The notes: generated by a model from the sequence alone, not told the origin. Counted from the first letter of the stretch, positions 27,867 through 37,656 are shown. The stretch: DNA of 64,000 bases from CAZJRB01 sp964547995 (GCA_964547995.1 CAZJRB010000018.1:10526-74525); one strand, 5' to 3'. Numbers and translations are program-made.

Positions 27867-30197
27867 ATGCACCCGTCAGACCCCGATTCCGATCATGGCC
27901 TGGATGCCGAATTGCGTGACGTTCCGCTGCCGGAAGGTTTGTTGCTCAGGTTGCGCCAAGCCGCGCTGACGGACAATGAGGGTCTCGATACTGCTCTTCG
28001 CTATATTCGAATACCGTCGGGGTTATCGGACGGGTTGCGGCGGATTCCCTTGGCGGACGACGAAGGGCTGGACGCCGCCTTGTGCGAGGTGCCGGTGCCG
28101 GCGGGGTTGACCAACCGATTGCGCCACGTCCCCCTGGCATCCAATGAAGGGCTGGACGCCGCGCTTCGCAACGTCCCGATTCCGGCCAGCGTCCTGAAGG
28201 GCTTCCAACTTCCAAAGCAGCGGCTGACCGTCGCGAGATTGGTGCAATGGGCGACGGCTCTGTCGCTGATGATTTTGATCGGGACTTCCTACTTAGGTGC
28301 AATGTCGGCATTCCTGGTAGCGACATACCGTCCTCACAAGACGCCCAAGCTGCCCTTCCTGGACAGTGTGACGATCGAATGGTTCGACGAATCCGAAGTG
28401 GCGCCGATCGTCTTTGGCTTACCCGCCATTGGGATCGACGACGGGGACGATGAGCCGGACCGTCTACCCGTGCCAAACCTGGAAGTGGAATTGGTTGAGG
28501 AATCGGACCGGTCGGAGCACCTGGTAGCGGAGGTGAACTCGCTGTTCAACGCACATGACGTTTTCCTCGACGCCAACCGGCTCCGCGACTGGGTGCCGGA
28601 GAAGTTCGGGAAGGCGCTCACTTACCCGCTGCGCGAGGAAGGTGGCCGGTTGGACATGGTTTCGGGGCGGGTCCGTCGGGCGGTCAAGTTGCCGCACATG
28701 TTTCTTGCGCCCGAAAGTGCCCGGTTCCTGTCGCGATACGGCGTGCATCCGTTTGTCGCGATAATGCATCCTAAGTTGCAGGTTTCCCAGGTTCCGCTGG
28801 ACGCGACTCCGTTGAGCTATGAATTAGCGCTTCGCTGTTTAGCGGACAACGAACTGCCGCCTCCGGAGGATATCCGCACGGAAGAGTTCCTGGACCGGAT
28901 TGATTACCACTTCCCGCGCCCGCGGAATCGCAATGCCATGGAACTCTACACGGCGGGGGGCCGGTCTCCGTTCGGCAAGTCGCCGTTCGGCAACCCGACG
29001 CTTTCGCCGTCTCTGTTGCAGATCGGGGTCCGGGCCCGCGATTTCGGGAATCTCGAATATCCGCCTACCCATCTGGTTGTCGTGATGGAAGTCTCGCCGG
29101 CCATGCGTTGGGACGGTCGATCGGAAATGATCCACCGCTCGCTTCGCAAACTGCTTGAGCAATTCGGCCCGGAGGATCGGATCTCGCTGGTTGCGTTTAG
29201 CGAAGACGTGGAAGTGCTGTTGGAACAGGGCGGGCACCTCAATGGCGATGAACTGTCGCGGGCCCTCGGCTCGCTTTCTCCAAAGCGAGCCATCAATGTC
29301 GGGGCCGGTTTGCGCGAGGCCTACTCGATTGCCCGCCGAGGAACGATGTTCTACCTCCAGGTTCCCCGGGTCGTATTGCTCTCCGACGGGCTGGCGGGGA
29401 TGGGTCGCGGAATCAGCGATCCGATCGAGCATCGCTTGGCGGACGCGGCCGCGCACGGCGTCCGGCTGGATGTGATCGACTTTCGGCGGGAAGAGGATCC
29501 CGATCTACAGTTGGCCGGGTTCGCCCAGGCGGGCGGCGGCTCGGTGTACCGGGCCGCCAGCGCCGACGAAATACGCTGGGCCCTGCTGGAAATCATGACC
29601 GGAAAACCCCAATTGCTCACCAAGGAAGTTGAGCTGAGGGTCACCTTCAATCCCAAGAGCGTCGTTTGGTACCGCCTCTTCGGTCATGAAGCGAGAGCCA
29701 TGGACGAAACGACGGAGCTGGCGGTCGATTTCCGTGCCGGTCAGTCGGCCACGGCACTGTACGAAATCGTGCTCAGACCGGATGGAGGGAAAAACATCGC
29801 AAAAGTGGAGTTGTCGTGGCAACCTCCCGGTGCGGTAGGCAGTCTCGATCAGGAGACCATTACGCGAAACGTCCGTCGCGACCAGCTTGCTCCGCCATTC
29901 GATCAGGCGGCCCCGTCGTTACAGGCGGCGGCGCTGGTGGCCCAAACCGCGGAAATCCTCCGGGGATCGCCTTTCGCCAGGACGCCCCTTGAATTGAAGC
30001 GGTCCGATCCCAAGCTCTTTGCGGAAATCCTCCAGGGATCCGGCGCAACGACGATGCGGAACTCGCGGATGGGTGCCGTCTTGGTGCTTTCCAAGAAAGG
30101 CGATTCGGAATTACGCAATTGGCCTTCCTTTGTGGAGTTCATGTCGCTGGTCGAGAAGGCGGACAAGGCCCGGCCATACCACAGAGGGGCAAGATAA
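27867..30197 (+). CDS. Membrane von Willebrand A / YfbK-like protein with repeated cytoplasmic N-terminus
   Basis: A 776-aa protein. Residues about 8-112 hold four copies of a roughly 30-residue unit (NEGLDxALRxVPIPxGLxxRLRxxPL). One TM helix follows at about 127-153 (WATALSLMILIGTSYLGAM). The external part has a YfbK-type N-terminal domain (about 300-350, LPPPEDIRTEEFLDRIDYHF), a von Willebrand A domain (about 400-560) and a DUF3520-like C-terminal region. The metal-site motif DxSxS is degenerate (VVMEVSPAMRW) and the later Thr is also missing, although LLSDG keeps its Asp. It follows an ECF sigma gene by 38 bp, so the cytoplasmic repeats may bind sigma and the external domain may sense; this is inference. 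I see no zinc anti-sigma motif. Confidence 0.85.
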   Translation: MHPSDPDSDHGLDAELRDVPLPEGLLLRLRQAALTDNEGLDTALRYIRIPSGLSDGLRRIPLADDEGLDAALCEVPVPAGLTNRLRHVPLASNEGLDAALRNVPIPASVLKGFQLPKQRLTVARLVQWATALSLMILIGTSYLGAMSAFLVATYRPHKTPKLPFLDSVTIEWFDESEVAPIVFGLPAIGIDDGDDEPDRLPVPNLEVELVEESDRSEHLVAEVNSLFNAHDVFLDANRLRDWVPEKFGKALTYPLREEGGRLDMVSGRVRRAVKLPHMFLAPESARFLSRYGVHPFVAIMHPKLQVSQVPLDATPLSYELALRCLADNELPPPEDIRTEEFLDRIDYHFPRPRNRNAMELYTAGGRSPFGKSPFGNPTLSPSLLQIGVRARDFGNLEYPPTHLVVVMEVSPAMRWDGRSEMIHRSLRKLLEQFGPEDRISLVAFSEDVEVLLEQGGHLNGDELSRALGSLSPKRAINVGAGLREAYSIARRGTMFYLQVPRVVLLSDGLAGMGRGISDPIEHRLADAAAHGVRLDVIDFRREEDPDLQLAGFAQAGGGSVYRAASADEIRWALLEIMTGKPQLLTKEVELRVTFNPKSVVWYRLFGHEARAMDETTELAVDFRAGQSATALYEIVLRPDGGKNIAKVELSWQPPGAVGSLDQETITRNVRRDQLAPPFDQAAPSLQAAALVAQTAEILRGSPFARTPLELKRSDPKLFAEILQGSGATTMRNSRMGAVLVLSKKGDSELRNWPSFVEFMSLVEKADKARPYHRGAR

Positions 30198-30568
30198 AAA
30201 CCCCTCCCGCCGGTACGCATGGCCAACAAGGGATAGTTGGACTAAAATCGTGGGCAATGCAAAAACCGAGACATTCTCTACGGGAACCTTGTGCTCCAGC
30301 ACGGAACTCGCTAACCTGTTGGAAAGAGTGACTTGTCGTGCGAGGCGGCGTCGGTCACCTGCGCATCTCCGCCTTTTTGATAATTCCACCTTTTTTGACA
30401 CTTCGTCTTCCTTCGGAATATTCCTCGGTTGACAAGCAGAATCAGTTTTACGGAGGCCGGTCGTCCGGACACGCCCGACGGTTGTGACTCGCGGAGTGAT
30501 TCCGACAGGTAGAGGTAGATAGAAGAGGAAGCAGAATTCAGCAGGCAACCTCATCGAGGAAAGGACCC

Positions 30569-33500
30569 ATGAAACGTTCATCTCGGAGTCGATGGCGGCT
30601 GGCCGGAACGATGGCGGCCGTCTGTGTCGGTCTTTTCGTTCAATCGGGTCGTGCAGCGGAAAGGGCCCGTGAATTCGTTGCGGGGCTTCGGGAACGCGGG
30701 TATTACGATACCGCGATCGAGTATCTCGAGGTGGTTAAGAATAACCCCAACGTCGACGCCGAGTTCAAGCAGTCGATCGACTACGAAGCGGGCGTGATCC
30801 TGATTGAAATGTCCCGATCGGGACAAGCGAAGGCGGTCCGCGAGAAGACGCTGGCCGATGCCTGGGAAAGATTCGACAAGTTCCTCAAACAGCACGAGAG
30901 GCACCCGAAAGCCGATGCGGCAAGGACCCAATTGGCAAACCTGCTGGTCGAACGCGGCCGGCTCAAGGTCGACCTGTCCGATAACCCCAGGAATTCCAGC
31001 GAGAAAAAGGAGAAGCTCAGGAGCGAAGCCCGGGAACTCTACGAACAAGCCAAGGGGATTTTCAAGGAGTTGGAAGACAAGTGCCTCAAAGCGCACAGGA
31101 AGTTTCCCAAGCTCATCCCCAAGGGCGACACCGAGCAACAAGAAGCCCGGGACGAGGTGCGGCGCAACCTGTTGCAAAACCGACTCCTGATTGCCTCGGT
31201 CACCGCTGAACTCGCCAAGACGTATAAGCCGGGTTCGGAAGGCTACAAGCGGGAAATGAACGCCGCGGCCGCCAAGTACAAAGAATTCTACGAAAAGTAT
31301 GGTACGCGGGGGATCCTCGCCGGCTTTTACGCCCGGGCGTGGGAAGCCGAGTGTTACAAGAACCTGAAAGAACCCAAGAAGGCGTGGGAAACCCTGACCG
31401 ATCTGGATGAACTTTCCGATGACATCCCGGCGTTCCGGACAGCGAAGAACAAAGGACGCGCCCTGCAAATGGAAGTGGGCGTTGATCCTAAGCTCAAGAA
31501 GTACAAGGAATGCGTCGGAATATACGAAGAATGGGACAAGGTAAGCGCGGGAGAAAGGAAGACCCCCGATGGCCTGACGATCCAGTACTTCGGCGGCAAA
31601 GCCAAGTTCTTCCGCGCCACCAAGGATACGGACGAGGAGCTCACCGACAAAATCAAGAAGAAACTGCTCATCGAAGCGAAGAAACACTTCCAATACGTGG
31701 CCAGGGAGCCGGGGGATCACCAGGCGAACGCCAAGAAAGCCCTGATAGAACTCAGTGGAGCCAAGCCCCCCGAAGACGAAGATGATACGCCGACCACCTT
31801 TGTCGAGGCCTTCAACGCCGCCAAGGACGAAATGAACCTCCTACAGGATCCCAAGTTGGATGATGCCAAGAAGGCCGAAATCCAACAGAAGGTAATCGAT
31901 TTCTTCCGCCTAGCGCTGAGGCTGAAAACCGACAAAACCACCGTCAACGAACTGAACGTGGTTCGCTACTACCTGACGTACATGTACTACACGACGGGCC
32001 GTTATTACGAGGCGGCCATCGTGGGCGAGTTCCTGGCAACCCGTTATCCTGAAGGAGTCGGCGCGAAACAGGGCTCCAAGATCGCCATGGCGTCTTACTT
32101 GAACTTGTACAACGAAGCCTCGAAAAAGAAGGACGAAACCGCCAAGGCGGACTCGGGTTTCGAAAGCAGGGGCCTGGAACGCGTCGCCAAGTACATCGCC
32201 AACCGGTGGGCCGGACAGCCCGAGGCCGACGAGGCCTGGATGATGCTCGTCCGAAACGCCGTGATCGAAGGCGATCTCGGCAAGGCCTTGATCAATCTTC
32301 AAAAGGTTCCCGAGAAGTCGCCCCGGCGCGGCGAGGCCGAGTTGATGACGGGCCAGGCGATTTGGAGCGCGTACTTGAAGGAATCGGACAAGCCCGAAGG
32401 CGAACGCCCCGAGCAAGGCCGGCTCGACATGATGAAGTTGAGGGCCCAGCAGACGCTCGAAGCCGGGATCGACCGGATGCAGAAGACGGAACAGGTCGAC
32501 TATACCCTGGTTGCGTCAATCCTCTCGCTGGCCCAAATCTACATAGGCTCGGGCCAGCCCGAAAAGGCCATCGAATGGCTCGATAAGCCCAAAATCGGCG
32601 CCATGACGCTCGTCAAGAAGAAAGACCCCGTCACCAATCGGGGGAGCTTCCGCACGGAGACCTACAAGGCGGCACTCCGGGCCTACGTGTCGATGCAGCA
32701 GTTGGACAAGGCCGAAGATGCAATGCTGGGCTTGGAGAAATCGATCGGAAAGGGCGACGCCGCCAAACTGACCAAGATCTATATCAGCCTCGGCCGCCAA
32801 TTGGAAAAGGCGCGAGACCGGCTCCGAAACGAAGGAAAACCCAACGAGGCAAGCAAGGTCGAACGCGGACTCGAGCTGTTCATGACAAAGATCTCGACGC
32901 GCGCGAAGGGGAATACGTTTTCCTCCCTGAATTGGGTGGCGGAAACCTTCTTGCGGCGGGCCCAAGAGAATGTGATATTGACGGAAGGAAAAGAACTCTC
33001 CAAAGATGCAAAAGACTACTACGAAAAGGCCGCTGCAACCTACGCGAAAATCCTCGAACTTTGCGAGGCCGATCCGGCGTTCGCCCCTTCACCAAACGCA
33101 CCCGCCAGCATCAGAATCCGCCGGGCCAGGTGTCTCCGCCAGTTGGGGAAGTATAAAGAGGCTATGGACCTGCTGGTCGAGATCCTCAAAAAGAGTCCCA
33201 CCATGGTCGACGGACAAAAAGAGGCGGCCTACACCTATCAGGCCCAGGGCCAGGAAAACGCGGATTGGTATCTCCTGGCGATCAAGGGAGGACGCAAGGC
33301 CAAAAAAGAGGGCCGGATCATCCTCCTCGTCTGGGGTTGGGGAAAAATCGCCACGCGGGTTATCAAGAGCGAGAAACATCAGGGCGTCTTCTACGAAGCC
33401 CGCTACAATCTCGCCTTGTGTCGATTCCGCCGTGCCCAAAAACTGACCGGGAGCCAACGGACCGAAACCCTTAACCAGGCCGTGAAAGACATCCGCGCAC

Positions 33501-33754
33501 TCCACATGATCCGGCCGCTGCTGGGAAAGGAAGTTCCTCCAAAAAAGGAGGACCCCGCGTACGGGGCCTGGTACGCCAAATACGGCGCAGCATACGAGGA
33601 GTGGTACGCCAAATACGGTTATGAGGCGTTCGACGAGTTGCTCAAGAAGATCCAGAAACAGCAGAACGTCGAACCCGTTGGCCTAAAGGCCTTCCAGTCG
33701 AAGGCGGAACCCGAGGAGAAAGACACCCCCGCAAAACAGCCGGCTTCCAAGTAA
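30569..33754 (+). CDS. Large exported TPR protein
   Basis: A 1061-aa protein with an N-terminal signal (about residues 8-30, LAGTMAAVCVGLFVQSGRAA). The remainder is almost wholly helical and charged, with tetratricopeptide-like repeats throughout, for example REFVAGLRERGYYDTAIEYL, LAQIYIGSGQPEKAIEWL and CLRQLGKYKEAMDLLVEI. It heads a cluster with a second TPR protein, ExbB and three ExbD genes (gap 65 bp), an arrangement frequent in planctomycetes, where a periplasmic TPR protein may work with the ExbBD motor. An AGGAAAGGACCC site precedes the ATG. The 370-bp gap before it (30198-30568) holds a TTGACA at about 30395 but no convincing -10, and no gene. Confidence 0.82.
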   Translation: MKRSSRSRWRLAGTMAAVCVGLFVQSGRAAERAREFVAGLRERGYYDTAIEYLEVVKNNPNVDAEFKQSIDYEAGVILIEMSRSGQAKAVREKTLADAWERFDKFLKQHERHPKADAARTQLANLLVERGRLKVDLSDNPRNSSEKKEKLRSEARELYEQAKGIFKELEDKCLKAHRKFPKLIPKGDTEQQEARDEVRRNLLQNRLLIASVTAELAKTYKPGSEGYKREMNAAAAKYKEFYEKYGTRGILAGFYARAWEAECYKNLKEPKKAWETLTDLDELSDDIPAFRTAKNKGRALQMEVGVDPKLKKYKECVGIYEEWDKVSAGERKTPDGLTIQYFGGKAKFFRATKDTDEELTDKIKKKLLIEAKKHFQYVAREPGDHQANAKKALIELSGAKPPEDEDDTPTTFVEAFNAAKDEMNLLQDPKLDDAKKAEIQQKVIDFFRLALRLKTDKTTVNELNVVRYYLTYMYYTTGRYYEAAIVGEFLATRYPEGVGAKQGSKIAMASYLNLYNEASKKKDETAKADSGFESRGLERVAKYIANRWAGQPEADEAWMMLVRNAVIEGDLGKALINLQKVPEKSPRRGEAELMTGQAIWSAYLKESDKPEGERPEQGRLDMMKLRAQQTLEAGIDRMQKTEQVDYTLVASILSLAQIYIGSGQPEKAIEWLDKPKIGAMTLVKKKDPVTNRGSFRTETYKAALRAYVSMQQLDKAEDAMLGLEKSIGKGDAAKLTKIYISLGRQLEKARDRLRNEGKPNEASKVERGLELFMTKISTRAKGNTFSSLNWVAETFLRRAQENVILTEGKELSKDAKDYYEKAAATYAKILELCEADPAFAPSPNAPASIRIRRARCLRQLGKYKEAMDLLVEILKKSPTMVDGQKEAAYTYQAQGQENADWYLLAIKGGRKAKKEGRIILLVWGWGKIATRVIKSEKHQGVFYEARYNLALCRFRRAQKLTGSQRTETLNQAVKDIRALHMIRPLLGKEVPPKKEDPAYGAWYAKYGAAYEEWYAKYGYEAFDELLKKIQKQQNVEPVGLKAFQSKAEPEEKDTPAKQPASK

Positions 33755-33819
33755 AACAAGAGACCTAACCCGAAAGACCCGTTGCTTTCGAGCGTGCAAA
33801 GGAAAAAAAGGAGAATCCG

Positions 33820-34851
33820 ATGAGAAAAGCCTGTGCCATCGCTGCCGTTGGCTTGTGCCTTGCTATCGCGACACCGTGTTGGGCGCACGATACGATCAAG
33901 AAAACCTCGGGAACGGTTTCCGGCAAGATCAAATCCATGAGCCCGGCGTCTGTGACGATTGAAAAGGCCGGCGGCGGCAGACTCAGGGAGGATGTCCCCG
34001 TCAATATAATCGAGACGATTTACTTTGACCAAGAGCCCGCCCAGATGAGAACCATCCGGGCCTATATCCGGGACGGTCAGTATGAGGATGCCCTCGAATC
34101 GCTCGACGGTCTCAAGCTGGACGAAATCGACCGCGACGTGATCCTGCAGGACATCGAGTTCTACAAGGCCTTATGTAAAACCAAGCTGGCGCTGGGGGGA
34201 ACCGGACAGGTGCTCGACGCCGCCAAGGTGATGGGAGCGTTCCGGAAGAAAAATTCCGGCAACTACCATTACCTGGAAGCAACGGAATTGATGGGCAACC
34301 TCGCGCTGACGCTCGGCAGGTACTCGGAAGCCGAGGAACTCTACACGATTCTGGGGAGAGCGCCGTGGCCCGATTACAAGATGCGGGCAGCAGTGGCGAT
34401 GGGGTACAGCAGGCTGGCACAGAACAAGCCAGCCGAGGCCCGGAAGGCCTTCAACTTCGCCCTGAGCATCAGTGCCACCGATGCGCTCGCAAGAAAGCAA
34501 CAGTTGGCTGCCAAGTTGGGTATTGCCCGATGCGACGCCGCCGCCGGCCAGCACGACAAGGCGGTTGCCGCCGTTCTGGACATCCTCTCCAGGGCCGATC
34601 CCGAGAACGTGGAACTCCAGGCGAAGGCCTACAACACCCTGGGAACCGCCTATCGAAAGGCAGGCAAGACGAAAGACGCCCTCTGGGCCTTCCTGCACGT
34701 CGACATTCTCTATTTCGGCGACCAGGAATCACACGCCGAGGCCCTGTGGAACCTCGAGAGCTTGTGGAAAGCACTCCACAAACCGGACCGGGCACTTCGT
34801 GCAAGGAGGATACTCGACACCCGATACAAGAATAGCCGTTGGGCAAAATAA
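33820..34851 (+). CDS. Exported TPR protein with N-terminal SH3-like domain
   Basis: A 343-aa protein. A signal peptide ends near TPCWAHD. Residues about 28-75 form a small beta domain (SGTVSGKIKSMSPASVTIEK, then NIIETIYFDQEP). TPR-like helices follow from about 80 to 335 (IRDGQYEDALESLDGLKLDE, LALTLGRYSEAEELYTILG, LGTAYRKAGKTKDALWAFLH). The start is supported by AAAGGAG 5 nt upstream. It lies between the large TPR gene and exbB and is likely part of the same periplasmic assembly. The gap to exbB is 152 bp with no terminator visible. Confidence 0.82.
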   Translation: MRKACAIAAVGLCLAIATPCWAHDTIKKTSGTVSGKIKSMSPASVTIEKAGGGRLREDVPVNIIETIYFDQEPAQMRTIRAYIRDGQYEDALESLDGLKLDEIDRDVILQDIEFYKALCKTKLALGGTGQVLDAAKVMGAFRKKNSGNYHYLEATELMGNLALTLGRYSEAEELYTILGRAPWPDYKMRAAVAMGYSRLAQNKPAEARKAFNFALSISATDALARKQQLAAKLGIARCDAAAGQHDKAVAAVLDILSRADPENVELQAKAYNTLGTAYRKAGKTKDALWAFLHVDILYFGDQESHAEALWNLESLWKALHKPDRALRARRILDTRYKNSRWAK

Positions 34852-35003
34852 CGCCCCCAAGCAGAGGGGTTTACCCTCAAGAAAACCGAGGCTGGTGCTT
34901 TACGGCGGGCCGGTCCTGAAGGTAAACTAGAGTTTTCTGGGATTTTGGCATACGCGAATCATGCAATTCTTCTGATACAAAAGACATTGGTCTGGAGGTT
35001 ATC

Positions 35004-35888
35004 ATGCGGCATCGCTTTTCGTTGGGATGGTTGGGGGCGAGTCTGCTTTCGTTCTGGCTCCTCTCGGGTGTCTTGCTGGCGTTCTCCTGGGTCACACTGG
35101 TAGATGCCCCCATCGCCTCGGCTCAAGAAGAAGGCACCTTTGACGCGGTCCCCCGCGGGCCGCCGCCGACGGCGTCCGCACCTGCTCCCGCACCGACTCA
35201 GGAGAAGAGAAGCCGTCTGGGCTGGATGTTCAGCTCGCTCGGCTGGTTCTACAGCCTCGTGTTCCTGAGCCTGTCGTTCACGCTGGTGGCGTTGTTTGTG
35301 ATGAACATCCTGACGGCTCGACGCGAGAGCGTGGTCCCGGTGGCACTGGTGGAGGGATTTGAAGGCCATCTGAACGAGAAACGGTATCAAGAGGCCTACG
35401 AAATGGCGAAGAACGACGAGTCGGTTCTCGGCCAGGTTCTTGCCGCCGGGCTGGGGAAACTCTCTTCCGGCTACGACCAGGCGATCGAGGCGATGCAAGA
35501 AGTGGGCGAAGAAGAAAATATGAAAATGGAGCACCGGCTTAGTTACATGGCGCTGATCGGGACGATCAGCCCCATGATCGGTCTGTTGGGGACGGTACAA
35601 GGGATGATCTCGTCGTTCCAAGTGATTGCGGTGTCGGCCTCGGCCCCCAAGCCGGCGGAATTGGCCAAGGGTGTTTCCACGGCGTTGTTTACCACGCTGG
35701 TCGGCCTGTTTATCGCCATCCCGGCGATCGCGGCCTACAACATCCTCCGCAACCGCGTGGCCCGATTGGTGCTCGAGGTCGGGATCCTCAGCGAAGGTCT
35801 GATGGGCCGGTTTTCGAGCGTCGGTACCGGCGGCGGAGGCGGCCAGCCCGGGGCTGCCCAGGCCAAGAAACCACAGCAGCAACGCTAG
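35004..35888 (+). CDS. exbB: MotA/TolQ/ExbB proton-channel family protein
   Basis: A 294-aa protein. The N-terminal signal or TM (about residues 8-32) and a Pro/Ala-rich linker precede the ExbB core: TM at about 78-100, a cytoplasmic loop with YDQAIEAMQEVGEEENMKME, then TM2 containing LIGTISPMIGLLGTVQGMIS and TM3 with TALFTTLVGLFIAIPAIAAY. These are the conserved channel helices that use proton flow to energise outer-membrane or periplasmic work. The C-terminus is Gly/Gln-rich. GGAGG precedes the ATG. The partners are the three ExbD genes that follow. The substrate is unknown; there is no TonB gene in this window. Confidence 0.92.
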   Translation: MRHRFSLGWLGASLLSFWLLSGVLLAFSWVTLVDAPIASAQEEGTFDAVPRGPPPTASAPAPAPTQEKRSRLGWMFSSLGWFYSLVFLSLSFTLVALFVMNILTARRESVVPVALVEGFEGHLNEKRYQEAYEMAKNDESVLGQVLAAGLGKLSSGYDQAIEAMQEVGEEENMKMEHRLSYMALIGTISPMIGLLGTVQGMISSFQVIAVSASAPKPAELAKGVSTALFTTLVGLFIAIPAIAAYNILRNRVARLVLEVGILSEGLMGRFSSVGTGGGGGQPGAAQAKKPQQQR

Positions 35889-35927
35889 GCCGGTTCGGGA
35901 ATGCCGCCTTGACATGGGGAACTGATC

Positions 35928-36374
35928 ATGAAGTTTGGGAAGAAACAGGACAAGGTTCAGGAAAGCGACATGACCCCCATGATCGACTGTGTGTTTCAAT
36001 TGATCGCCTTCTTCATGGTCCTGGTCAACTTCGCAGAAGTCGATCAGAACCGGGCGATTAACTTGCCCGAAAGCACGCTGGCCAAACCTCCCGAGGAACC
36101 TCCCGAGTCGCCCATTACCCTCCAACTCACCAGGAATGGAACCGTGTTCTTGGCGGGCAAGGAAATGATGATCCCGGCGCTGGCGGGCGATCTGAGGATT
36201 GAAGCAGCCGCGCTGAGGGCCGACGGCAGAAGCCCCAAGGCAAGCCTGGTGATCATCCGTGCCGACGCCAACGCCAAGACGGGACAGGTGCAGCAACTCA
36301 TCAAGGTTTGCCAGGATGAGGGTTTCGAGAAGTTTGCCTTGCGCGCCAAATACCTGGCTCCGGAAGGTCAGTGA
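35928..36374 (+). CDS. exbD: ExbD/TolR-family biopolymer transport protein (paralogue 1)
   Basis: A 148-aa protein. The cytoplasmic N-terminus MKFGKKQDKVQESDMTPMID precedes the single TM helix (VFQLIAFFMVLVNF), which contains the essential Asp of the MTPMID motif. The periplasmic domain is about residues 45-148 and ends FALRAKYLAPEGQ. It couples with ExbB in the proton channel. It lies 39 bp after exbB and 15 bp before the second exbD. A decayed echo of this C-terminus occurs again at about 37110-37165. Confidence 0.92.
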   Translation: MKFGKKQDKVQESDMTPMIDCVFQLIAFFMVLVNFAEVDQNRAINLPESTLAKPPEEPPESPITLQLTRNGTVFLAGKEMMIPALAGDLRIEAAALRADGRSPKASLVIIRADANAKTGQVQQLIKVCQDEGFEKFALRAKYLAPEGQ

Positions 36375-36389
36375 TAACGAGGCCAAACA

Positions 36390-36890
36390 ATGAGAGTCCG
36401 CAATACGGAACGTCGTTCCGACGACAAGGTCGAGTTGCAGATGACGCCGATGATCGATGTCGTCTTCCAACTCCTTATTTTTTTCATTTTCACGTTCAAG
36501 GTCGTCATGCCGGAGGGGGACTTCAACGTCAAGATGCCGGCAACTGCCCCCATGGAGGGATTGCCCGACCCCGAGCAGCTCCCTCCCGTTATAATACGGC
36601 TGACTGCCGACTCTAACGGCAACCTGGCCAATATCGGCCTGGGGCAGAATCGCCTGGGACGCGACTTCCGCACGCTGCACTCCCATATCCGCCAACTCGT
36701 CGGCGATGACCTGGGGCCCGGGTCCACCGGCAGACCGGAAGTCGAGCTGGATTGTGACTACAACCTCAATTACGAAAACGTCATCGGTGCAATCAACGCG
36801 ATCTCCGGACGCATCGACCCGAGCAACCCGAAGAACATTATCAGGATCATCGAGAAGATCCGATTCGCGCCCCCCAAGCAACCGCGTTAG
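36390..36890 (+). CDS. exbD: ExbD/TolR-family biopolymer transport protein (paralogue 2)
   Basis: A 166-aa protein with QMTPMIDVVFQLLIFFIFTF, keeping the key Asp in the TM helix. The periplasmic domain contains HSHIRQLVGDDLGPG and VELDCDYNLNYENVIGAINA. It is clearly paralogous to the gene at 37174 (MRVRNTERR versus MRIRNTDRP; RIIEKIRFAPP versus KVIEKIRFAQP). Multiple ExbD subunits in one cluster suggest a hetero-oligomeric motor. Confidence 0.92.
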   Translation: MRVRNTERRSDDKVELQMTPMIDVVFQLLIFFIFTFKVVMPEGDFNVKMPATAPMEGLPDPEQLPPVIIRLTADSNGNLANIGLGQNRLGRDFRTLHSHIRQLVGDDLGPGSTGRPEVELDCDYNLNYENVIGAINAISGRIDPSNPKNIIRIIEKIRFAPPKQPR

Positions 36891-37173
36891 ATTTCCGGTG
36901 GAGTCGCCCGGCAGCACGCCGTTTGGTTTGGGGCCAAGAACCATGCGCAAGGTGACCTCTGGGTCGCCTCGTTTCATTTCTTGGCGGGCTTCTTGAACAC
37001 CCGGCGCAAAACCACCAGCCCGGGTGCAATAATTGCACCGCCCAACTGCGAATGGACTTGCGATCGGCGCACTCGCCAACCGCGGCAAGCGAAAACACAA
37101 CGGAAACGAGCCGGTTTGCCCGAACAAGTTCGTCCTGCGGGCAAAATACGAACCTTCAGAAGGGATGCAGCTC
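36891..37173 (+). other. Intergenic region with a decayed ExbD remnant
   Basis: There is no intact gene, but about 37110-37165 reads NKFVLRAKYEPSEGMQ, which matches the end of the first exbD (KFALRAKYLAPEGQ), placed just before the next exbD start exactly as in the intact pair. The sequence upstream is degenerate. This is evidence for a tandem duplication of exbD1-exbD2 followed by decay of the second exbD1. Confidence 0.6.
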
Positions 37174-37656
37174 ATGAGAATCCGCAATACCGATCGCCCC
37201 GAGCGAAGCAAGAAAGCCAAGCTGTCGATGACCGCGATGATCGACATTGTTTTCCTGTTACTGGTTTTCTTCATCATGACCTTCAGGGTCGTGTCGCCGG
37301 AGGGGGATTTCCATGTCAACATGCCCCGCGATGGTCCGGGCTCCGTTCCTCCTGGAGAAATGCCGCCGATCCATGTGCGTCTCCGCGCCGACGACCGGGG
37401 AAAGCTTGCCCGCATCCAAATGGGTGAACGCACGGTCAAAGACTTCGGCGAACTCCACGTCCGCATCCGCCAGATGGTCGGCGACGATACCGGGCCGGAT
37501 ATCCGCGAACAGACCGAAGTCGTCCTCGATTGCGACTACAACCTCAAGTTCGAGCACATGATGGGCGCCGTTACCGCAATCTCCGGCTACGTCGAGGACG
37601 GCCGGATCATCAAAGTGATCGAGAAGATCCGGTTCGCCCAGCCGCGTAAAGCGTAG
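37174..37656 (+). CDS. exbD: ExbD/TolR-family biopolymer transport protein (paralogue 3)
   Basis: A 160-aa protein from ATG 37174; AGAAGGG at 37158-37164 supports this start over the in-frame codons upstream, which read a remnant of another ExbD. SMTAMIDIVFLLLVFFIMTF holds the TM helix and the key Asp, with TPM changed to TAM. The periplasmic domain has VRIRQMVGDDTGP and VVLDCDYNLKFEHMMGAVTA. It is convergent with xerD (51-bp gap). Confidence 0.9.
   Translation: MRIRNTDRPERSKKAKLSMTAMIDIVFLLLVFFIMTFRVVSPEGDFHVNMPRDGPGSVPPGEMPPIHVRLRADDRGKLARIQMGERTVKDFGELHVRIRQMVGDDTGPDIREQTEVVLDCDYNLKFEHMMGAVTAISGYVEDGRIIKVIEKIRFAQPRKA

Noticed and set aside
30380..30420. TTGACA near 30395 as a promoter for the TPR/ExbBD cluster
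   Set aside because: No acceptable -10 hexamer at 16-18 bp; noted only in the gene entry.
36981..37427. Alternative frame across the third exbD
   Set aside because: Frame-shifted shadow; the true frame carries the TM helix and the ExbD Asp motif.
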